Shown here piece by piece: positions 56,150 through 64,000 of a stretch of DNA of 64,000 nucleotides. The notes under the pieces are model-generated. The model searched no databases and was not told the DNA's origin. It saw only the letters and a program-made list of their open reading frames with translations. Numbering within the stretch: the first letter of the stretch is position 1; every line of letters begins with the position of its first letter. The stretch is from Crocodylus rhombifer (lineage: Eukaryota; Chordata; Crocodylia; Crocodylidae). The stretch is from contig JAVSML010001000.1 in assembly GCA_038503035.1 (NCBI GenBank), forward strand, positions 310,397-374,396, in the 5' to 3' direction. A program made the translations under genes and the position numbers.

Positions 56150-56705
56150 GGACTAACTGCCCTTGCCCAGCTTCTCCTGCCTTCTGGCATGTTGGACCAG
56201 CCAGGGCACAAATGGACAAGTAGAGATGGTCTGGACAGCAACCAGATCATCTCCCTGAAGAACTAGGCTTCTGTTTGTTCCAGTCCATGCTATTGTAGCA
56301 TGTGCTGTGCTGCTTTCTTTCTGTTTACTACTGGAAAATCTTGGTAGCAAATTTTGCCGCTGTGCTGCAAATTTACAGGCGGGGCATGCTTTAACATTCT
56401 ACATATGTAGTTTGTGGCACCACAAATCACACATGTGGAATGTTAAAGTGTGTCCTATGCTGTAAATTTGCAATGCGGAAGCAAAATTTGCACCCAGGAT
56501 GTCCCAGTAGGAAATGGGGGTGAGGGGGGGAATAAAAAAGCAGCACAAACATCACATGCTACAATAGCATGCTCCAGAACAAACAGAAGCTTAGTCCTCC
56601 AGGGAGATGATCTGGTTGCTGTCTACAGTGTCTCCACTCCTCCATTTGTGCCCCAGCTGGTTCAGCATGCCAGGAACGAAGAGCCATAAACCACACGTGG
56701 GGAAG
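56150..56705. mobile_element. Long foldback palindrome, 2-bp centre
   Basis: Left arm about 56150-56417, right arm about 56420-56705, centre 'ca' at 56418-56419. Matching blocks, left vs right complement: gcatgttggaccagc vs gcatgctgaaccagc; gcaaccagatcatctccct identical; cttctgtttgttc identical; tgctattgtagcatgtg identical; tttaacattc identical; tttgtgg identical at the centre. Arms differ by substitutions and a ~15-bp indel near 56310/56520. It is non-coding. It resembles a foldback/MITE DNA element, but no second copy and no target duplication were found in this window. Confidence 0.8.
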
Positions 56706-58334
56706 CAACTGTTGTGGCTCTGGTTTTCCAAAAACAGATTTATGAATCATTGGAAATTGTTAGTGAAAGCAGATTTGCAAAACTTTAATTTTTTTCATAG
56801 TTTGAAAAAGAAAACCATAAAAGATTTCAGTATATTAGGGATAAAACAATCCCATGATCTCCAGATTTTTTTCTTGGAGAAAACTGGCATCTTTTAGCTT
56901 GTTTTAGAGCATCACTACAGCAGTTATAAACTTAGAATATAATGAACAGAAGCTATATCTAAATCAGATTTCAGAAAAGATGATAAAATGGAAAGGGGAA
57001 AGAAGTCAGGACATGGATCAAGAGAGATACTGTAGCAACGAGCTCTGGAAGTAGGATGGAGTCACAGAAGAAAACAATTGAAAAAGAGTGAAACCAGGAG
57101 AACAAAAGTCCCAGCGTGCCAAGAGATCAAATGTGATGTCCTGGCCAGTAATATCAAACGCAGCTCTAAGATTCTAAGATCAAGAAAAGTGAACTAATGT
57201 CTGATGTAGAAAGATTGCTTGCTACATACTGACCTAATAATGTCTTTATTTCACAGTGGAGCTCTTAGTGAGAGTTTGTGTTCACAGATCAAAGACAACA
57301 CTATAGAAGGCTATAGATGCGTATAGAAGGTTATTTCTGTGCAGTAGCACATGGAAAGTTGACTATATGTGACTGAGGCAATTATTTTTAGTGACCTGGT
57401 TAGATGTAGCAAATACTTTTTGCAAGGTTTTGCTAAGAAAATTAAACTTGTTATGTGGGGCAGTGATTGATAAAACAGAAAAAGCATGTTCAAGTGGAGA
57501 AGGGTGTCCCCCGCAGCTGGGTTATTTGTGCTTAAATTTTTCATTTATAGGGAAAGCAAATAGCTTTAATATCTCATTGCTGGCCCCCATTTTAACACCT
57601 GATCTATTGAAAGAATGTGATTATGTAATATGACTTGCAAATGTCACATTCTCTTTTCTCACTTTTTTTTTATACATCTCTTTACCTCAAGCAAAGGCAT
57701 ATCTACCCTTTATGTTGATTGTTCATGTTGATAGTAGCACATGTAGACTTACTTGAGCAAGCCTGTACCTAGCTAGCTCAGGTTCGAGTAGTAGTAAAGC
57801 TGGTGTGACACATTCCTGTATGAACTGTACTTGCTCAGGTAGCTTGACCTCACTGAATGCTATGTCATATCATCACTGTAACTAGTACATGAGCTGCCTG
57901 GAAAAAAGATAGCTGGAGTATATTTGCACTCCCACCAATGAGCACCATGTAGACATAAAGGGGTCTTTTTTTCCCTCTTGCACGCCAGAAACAGTATCAC
58001 CAATTTCTAAAATTTCTAGAAATAGCAAAGCTAAAGAATAGCAGAAAGGATTAGAACAATACAGAGTTATAAATCAAGCTGTACTCAGGGAGTCCAGTTC
58101 TTTCCAAGGCAAAAGAAATTCAGAGGTTGTTCTTGTTTTGAAAAGAAATGTCATAACCCTGATTAATGTTTTCATGAGAGAACATGTAACCTTCATGAAT
58201 TATTATCACAGTTAAGACCTATAATCTTACAGCTTATTTAAATTCCACGAACAGGTACTAAAAAGCTCCTCTGAAATGGTCTCAAGCTCACATCAAATAC
58301 ATATGCAGTGTATTACCCCCTGAGCTTCCTGTAA
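56706..58334. other. Intronic sequence, no feature recognised
   Basis: AT-rich. A degenerate stretch at 57700-57960 (agtagcacatgtagactta, gagcaccatgtagacataaa) may be an old family A-type element, but ends are not convincing. Confidence 0.4.
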
Positions 58335-59081
58335 GGGCCTTGTTACATGTTGCACTTTGAGTTGCTCAAATACTGATCAGTGTTAATGTTTTGTTATATG
58401 TTACACGTTAATTTTAGGCAGCTCCTGGAGCTCTTAGCCTCTGGATTAATTGAGTCTGCTGGAGCATGGTAATTACCACGCTCCAGCAGACTCAAGTATC
58501 TTGTGCATCAGTGTCCCCATGCTTAAAGATGGTGGTGGGAGTGCTTTAACTAAAGCTCATCATTTTAAAGCACAGGGACACTGATACACGAGATGCTTCA
58601 GGCACTTTAGAGTGGCTCCGAGAGCCTGTCTAATTAAAGTGACCTCTCCCCCGCCAATCCTGGAGCCTGTGTATAAATGCCTATTAACACCTAAAATAAG
58701 TGTTAAGCACTCTTTAGGCAGCTAAAACTTATGCCACTCTAGCCTAGGTTTATCTCAGATTTGTGTTGCCCAGCTCTTGTTTCACTAACGTGTAGCCACT
58801 CTAGGCTATGCATCAGTGTAAACACCCCAACACCCACCTACCTGCTGGCTCATATCAGGCACACTGCCCTTTCCTAGCTCCCTACTCATGGGCTCTTCCT
58901 GCCCCCACACTTCCTTGTGATTGCCCATGCCATCTGCCCATCCAGAATGGGGTGGGGTGGGTTCTTATCTTTCAGTCCTCTGGGGTCCTGCTGGCCTGAA
59001 CATGTGAGTGCTCCAAACTTGAGCTAGCACTAACACCAATCAATATTTCAGCAGCTCACAGTGTAAGGTGTAATAAGGCCC
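58335..59081. mobile_element. Harbinger-like MITE, family G (copy 1), TAA target duplication
   Basis: Terminal inverted repeats: left gggccttgttacatgttgca; right, on the other strand, gggccttattacaccttaca. Flanks are taa at 58332-58334 and taa at 59082-59084, a 3-bp duplication of the TWA type used by PIF/Harbinger elements. Inside is a near-perfect 44-bp hairpin at 58451-58494 (arms tgagtctgctggagc, inner tggtaattacca) and a second palindrome around 58502-58595 (cagtgtcccc / gggacactg). No transposase frame; the 63-codon frame at 58808 is chance. A second copy starts at 63839. Confidence 0.75.
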
Positions 59082-60100
59082 TAACTCTTTGAAAAAGTGA
59101 GCAAGGAAATTTAACACTTTGCTGCTACAAACCTTTAAATAAATGTACTTCTTTCACCGGGTTATAAATTAATTAAATACAAATACAATATAAAAGGCCA
59201 CTGGACAGTATTTAGGATTCAAATAAATTTGAAAGTGTCTTGATACAGCAGAAAGTAACCCTTTCATCCACAAACTTTTAAATCTAAAGCAGGGTTCAGA
59301 AAGCAAACATATTACATACATCAGTTAATGCAGAAGGGCAAATTCCACTTAGTGAATATAGTTCCTAAAGGTAGCAGCATGACTAGTGGCAAACACAATG
59401 TTTGATTCATTTGTGACATAAAATTTAACAGCTTAGATCATGTTCTTAATTTGCCAAGAAATGTGTTTTGTTTTGTTTTTACATAACAATATTCTTTGTA
59501 GCGATTCAATAAATGGTAATGTTTCTTTTTGTATGTAAGAATCACCTCTCTTCTGGCTTTTCTCCTTATTTAAATTTTTAGTTTGAAATTCCTAAAAAAG
59601 TAACCTCATGAAATGTGTCTTTCCATTTTCCATTTCTGTCCTCTCTACCCTCAGTATCAGACCTAATAAGAAATATTATCATCTAATCAGGGTTTATCAA
59701 GAGAGTCTTGGGTGTTTGTTTTTGTTTTCTTTTTTCTGTGCACACATGCGCATGCATATGTTTGAATGTATGTGTGTCTCAGGTACCTACACTTTTCTTA
59801 TATTTTTAATTAAGTTGTAGCTCATCTTTCAAGCTAAGATTTTAGGTCATTGCAAACTACTGAATTTAATTTTGGTAGCAGGGAAAAATCCGTCTCTTTG
59901 CATACTCCAAATCCCATAAGCTTCTGAGCCAAGTCTTGTTTACCCAAAATAAAGCCAAACCATTTCTGCCTTACTTTTCTGAATGAGGAAAATACGAATT
60001 GTGTCATCCAGCCCTATTAGCAATTCCTCAGTTTGAAAGTTTCATGCCAAGTGTTTCAGGTATCTAAGTTAAAGTGTATTGGTCTAGAGGCAAAAGCGAT
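59082..60100. other. Intronic sequence, no feature recognised
   Basis: AT-rich with T-rich tracts. No repeat or exon recognised. Confidence 0.45.
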
Positions 60101-60313
60101 CAGAACTCATGGTAGAGGTGATATCTTTTATTAGACCAACTACATTTTTACAGCTGAAAAAAAAATATTTGCAAGTTTCAGGCACAAGCACCCTTTTTCC
60201 TGTTGCTGAAGAAGGGTGCTTGTGCCTGAAAGCTTGCAAATAAATAATACAGGTTTTTTTGTGCAAAAATCTAGTTGGTTTAATAAAAGTTATCACCTCT
60301 ACCATGAGTTCTA
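60101..60313. mobile_element. Family B element, complete palindrome
   Basis: The left arm begins cagaactcatggtagaggtg then atatcttttattagaccaac; the right arm ends with ttaataaaagttatcacctc, taccatgagttct. The inner parts cttgcaagtttcaggcacaagcaccctt and gaagggtgcttgtgcctgaa also pair, with a loop near 60195-60204. Total about 213 bp. It shares the 'tatcttttattagaccaact' block with the 18403 and 38655 copies. Confidence 0.8.
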
Positions 60314-62491
60314 ATGCTAAATGTTTTGTATTTGGTTTGTGGTGTATGTTCATGGGAAAGTCACATCTTCATAGGTGTTACCGGATTTGCCTGTCCCACC
60401 TGGAGTGGGCTTATTTATTAGAGTTACGTTCTGGGGTCTATGTAATTCTATCAAAGTACTGCTTGTGCCACTTGTGTTTCTATATGGAGCTGTATTTCTC
60501 CCTTCTGCAAGCTCCCAGCCCCCAATAAAGCTACCCTGGAGGGCTTAGTTTCAACAGGCCTGGGTTTCTCCAGCCACAGGATCAGTTCAACACTCACACA
60601 CACAGAGATTAACGGAGCATGTCTGTGCAAGCAGGGTGAATCAGCACTTTCAAGCTGACACTCTCATATGCCACGGACTCAGCACCTCCTAATCTCTTGT
60701 CACAGTTGTCCTGGTAGTATCGCCCTTCATGAGCAGGCCCCGCTGGATTTGGGGACATTACAGGGAACTTTGGCCTAGGTAAGAGAAGCGTTGCTGCAGA
60801 GCAAATGGGGAAGTTGAGGAAAAGAGAGTAAACGAGGTTTGGAGAAAGTATGGCAACTGGCAAGGCCATAAAAGTTTTATTTTATTGCCAAGTATATGAA
60901 ACTTATAATGATACTAGTAGCAACAGGTATACAAGGAGAGATAATCAAACCAAATAGTTACAATATTACATGGTTTCAGTTGGGTATTTTGGAAATCTAG
61001 CTCAAGTTTGATCAACAGAAGTCAGGTTTAGAAAGCTATGCTTGGAGCAAGAGAGAGGGGGAAGAGAGAGATTAAATGGGATCTGAGGTTTAGAAAGTGG
61101 GCTTAAACAGAGGGAGAAAGAGAGACTTGGGGGGTCCCACTGCTTGAACCAGTCGAGGTTCCCAGGTGTTTGTTGGAACTCATAGACAAACGGTTCAGTT
61201 TAGGGTCCAGGGTGCTTGAGACAGGCAGAGCCCCCAGCACAATCAACTGAAGATATTCCAGGTGGGAAAGGAGAAGGTGAAGTCCCAATGGAACTGGTTT
61301 AGCGTTTGGATCTAAGCACCAGAACAGGAACTTGACCTTGGATACGGGTTTTTGTAGAGAAACAGTAATGGTATCTGATAACTACTGGGCTAGGTGTGTG
61401 CAGGCATAGGTTGATTAACTTCTGGAGGAGAGATTCCCCCATCATGCAGTGCTACTCTGGTCCCAGAGTTCAGGGGAGCTGCCTGTCAGACTTGTCCGGA
61501 GTGGTTTAGGTGCATCTCCCTCTGCATCTTCATTATTTGTTGTAAGTCTTCTGATCAGTTCTAGTTCAGGCAGTGTTGAGAGAAGGGGTGTCCTTCATGA
61601 ATGAGAGAGGCTGGGTACTGTGCCAGGCTTCCCAAGGACAGAACTAACAGGTAACATAGGACAGGGGAGCCCTCCTCATTCTGTCTTTGGTTTGAAAAAT
61701 TAACCAAAGACAATGAAGTAAAGCCTGTAAAACACTATCCTAGGCATGCTGCTACAGCATCTACAGTATATTCTGTTCAAAGGAGATACAGGTGTATGCT
61801 GAGTTTTGTAAACTTCATAGGTAGCCTGCTGAGTAAGACCATTTAGAAACAGTGTGTTAACTGCCCTCTGGGTTTACTCATATTATTATAGCAATGTTAT
61901 TAAATGGGTTTTCTCATTGTAATAAAATGAGGTGCCAACAGTGTAGGAAAGTAATGTTCAAGTGAAAATTGGGGATGATTCCAAAATGGGAAGATATGAA
62001 ATCTGTAGGGAAGGTAGATAATTACAGAATCTGATGAGATGTTAATTGTTTTCTAAAAGACAGTTCAATGAGAAGTAGGTGACTAAATAGCAGTAATTAG
62101 TAAGAGAAAATAATGGGAAAACTCTAGTGCAGATGTACTGCATTATGTGAACTGTGCAAAGGAAGTTTATGGTTCATAAGCATAATTATAATAAAGATTT
62201 TCTAATAATTCATAAGGCTGATGAGTATTATTAAGCAGTTATTTATCAGTTTAAGATTGTTTATAAGCTGTATAAACTATCATTCTAGGGAGGCAATGGG
62301 TAGCCTTTTCCTATTGTAAAAAGTTGTATTTTTATCAAAATGATTTGCTTACTAACAAAAAATCTGGATCCAGGCCAGTAAAATTATATATGTTTGGTTT
62401 CTGGGCTGAATAAATTAGAAAAAAGGTTTTGAGGTTTTGAGTACTTGAGGTGGGGACAGCAGAGCAGATATTTCAAACTGAGAATGTGTCC

Positions 62492-62552
<61 letters not shown>

Positions 62553-63838
62553 AAGGATAAAAGAGTTAAGGTGTGATATTTAGAATGTAGTTATATTTTA
62601 AACCAACGTTCTCTGATATTTCATGTTGGCTTTTGAACATAATTGGACAAATACAAGACAAAGAAGGAAGCTCCATTTCATTCTATAGAAATGAGCATTA
62701 TTCAGGACTCACTGTAAAACCTAAAGGGGAAAAAATGACAGATTTCATGCAGTGATCATAGTATTAATGTAAATTTCACAGTTTGCCATGGATCACAAGA
62801 AAAAGATGTTATAGCTCTTAACCTCATTCAGACTGCATTCTGTGGACTGTAAAATATAACCTTGATTGCTAGTTTTCAAGCACAATCCTAATGTTTCTGT
62901 GTATTGTCATTCCCTTTCCAACCCATACTTTTTGACAGTGTGATCTCATAATGATCCTTGCTTCTATTTCTATGAATCATTCCTACTGCACTCCCCAACA
63001 TCAAGAAATACTTTGAACAGCAGATTAGTAATGATCAACAGGGTAAAGCATATGGCATGATATCTCCTACTTGACCCTTCTCTTTCACACTGAAAGAGTA
63101 TTGAGAGACATTAAATACTAGATGGCCAATTACAAACACACTGAGGAAAAACAAAGCAGATGATGCCCTCCCATTAATATCTGATGCCATCTTGTTTTTC
63201 ATTTGTCATCAGTTTTAGTTTAGATTTGATAACTTATATTTTATATAAACTCTTAAGGACAAAGATTAATACAATATTAATACTTTATCACATTTTAAAT
63301 GTGGGGATACAGGTTCTCATATAGTGTGCAATATTAGTTTTAGCTCAAATACTTTGTGAAAGGTGGCCTCTAATACCAGATCAAAGAGCAAAAGTGATGG
63401 TGGTAGAGGGAAAATGGTAACCAGACTGATGACTGTGTGGTCTAATATCTCACAAATTAAAAGAAATGAAAACTATTATGATGCACCACTGTATGATACA
63501 CCAGCAGATTTTCCAGCTTGCCAGTGATTTGTATACTTAGGAACTGAGTTTCAGAAGTGATGAACACCTATAATGCCTATTGATTTCAGTCAGCTTTGTA
63601 GAAAATCAGATCCTTATTTTTTCCTTGTATTTTTTGATTCAAGTATAAAAATAGAGATTTTATAAACTATTGCTTTTGGGAAGTAACAAAGGTGTATGTC
63701 AAGGACTTGGGTATCCTAAATATTTTCTATTCATAAATTAATCACAACTTCCAGGAAACTTCAGTGTCAAAGACTGAAAACTTTATTTCCTTCTGAGGAA
63801 TTAAATCACAATGAGAGAGGACTGGTACATTAGTTTAA
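60314..63838. other. Intronic sequence with one microsatellite
   Basis: AT-rich, with no transposon clearly recognised. A stretch near 63540-63610 (tttcagaagtgatgaacacc ... gaaaatcagatcc) has the wording of a common old reptilian palindromic repeat but is too diverged to bound. Confidence 0.45.
62494..62553. repeat. Compound microsatellite (CT)n(TA)n
   Basis: About 20 CT units (62494-62533) run directly into about 10 TA units (62533-62553). It is perfect and likely polymorphic. Confidence 0.97.
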
Positions 63839-64000
63839 GGGCTTGTCCACATGAAAATACTCAGCTTTGTTACATGGTAATTTTGCGCAGCTCCTAGAGC
63901 TCTTAATTCATGGATTGTCTGCACATTAATATTTTAAAGTGGTTTCAAGCACTCATTATATGGCTCAAACTTAAGCCACTCCAGGACAAGATTATCTCTG
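63839..64000. mobile_element. Harbinger-like MITE, family G (copy 2), cut by window end
   Basis: Begins gggcttgtccacatgaaaat, preceded by taa (63836-63838) as in copy 1. It shares the gcagctcctagagctcttaa block with copy 1 (58423 onward) and a tttaaagtggttt / aagccactcc pair. The right terminus lies beyond the window. Confidence 0.65.

Noticed and set aside
1..64000. CRISPR array, tRNA or rRNA genes, bacterial operons
   Set aside because: No regularly spaced direct repeats, no cloverleaf or rRNA signature was noticed, and the coding pattern (tiny spliced exon, LINEs, MITEs) is that of a vertebrate intron.

Overview
This window is vertebrate, most likely crocodilian, intronic DNA. It is AT-rich, has no dense gene content, and carries many CR1 LINE fragments. 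Several CR1 copies end in the 'ggaagtcagctggggtca' / 'gggctggaagggacct' type tail that I associate with crocodilian genomes. It also holds old MIR-type SINE relics and several families of palindromic non-autonomous DNA transposons. The species call is an inference from repeat types; no mitochondrial or other species marker is present.

The only host coding sequence I can support is a 52-bp exon at 21015-21066 on the + strand. It encodes 17 residues beginning [12 protein letters not shown], the invariant start of the DHEX region of the R7 family of regulators of G-protein signalling (RGS6/RGS7). A branch point, a polypyrimidine tract and AG lie on its left and a GT donor on its right. The rest of the window is therefore best read as two large introns of an RGS6/RGS7 gene transcribed left to right. 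The flanking exons were not found.

Layout. 0.6-1.5 kb: two adjacent palindromic elements (family A). 4.2-8.9 kb: a decayed Ty3/Gypsy element on the minus strand (RT, RNase H, integrase, probable LTR), split by CR1 insertions. 8.9-10.0 kb: three abutting CR1 fragments. 11.0-13.8 kb: a minus-strand CR1 followed by a truncated LTR. 14.7-15.05 kb: a palindromic MITE and a MIR relic. 16.4-20.8 kb: scattered MITEs and a CR1 tail. 21.0 kb: the exon. 22.4-24.8 kb: non-autonomous DNA elements. 25.0-29.9 kb: a minus-strand non-LTR retrotransposon (endonuclease, RT, C-terminal part) broken by a solo LTR with a near-perfect 5-bp target duplication, a CR1 tail and an unidentified insert. 30.2-33.2 kb: family A and a long CR1. 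34.1-37.45 kb: a plus-strand relative of the same non-LTR clade, cut by a CR1 that inserted between two adjacent codons. 39.6-43.7 kb: MITE, CR1 fragments and a 1.19-kb solo LTR with a perfect 5-bp target duplication. 45.9-54.9 kb: CR1 tails, a CR1 with an uninterrupted 257-codon frame, family A, a 10-N assembly gap and a GC-rich element. 56.15-56.7 kb: a long palindrome with a 2-bp centre. 58.3-59.1 kb and the right edge: a Harbinger-like family with TAA target duplications. 60.1 kb: a second large palindrome.

No rRNA, tRNA, CRISPR array or bacterial-type gene was seen. Apart from the exon, all recognisable protein similarity belongs to transposable elements. Nearly all of it carries frameshifts, stops or deletions, so it should not be annotated as host genes.
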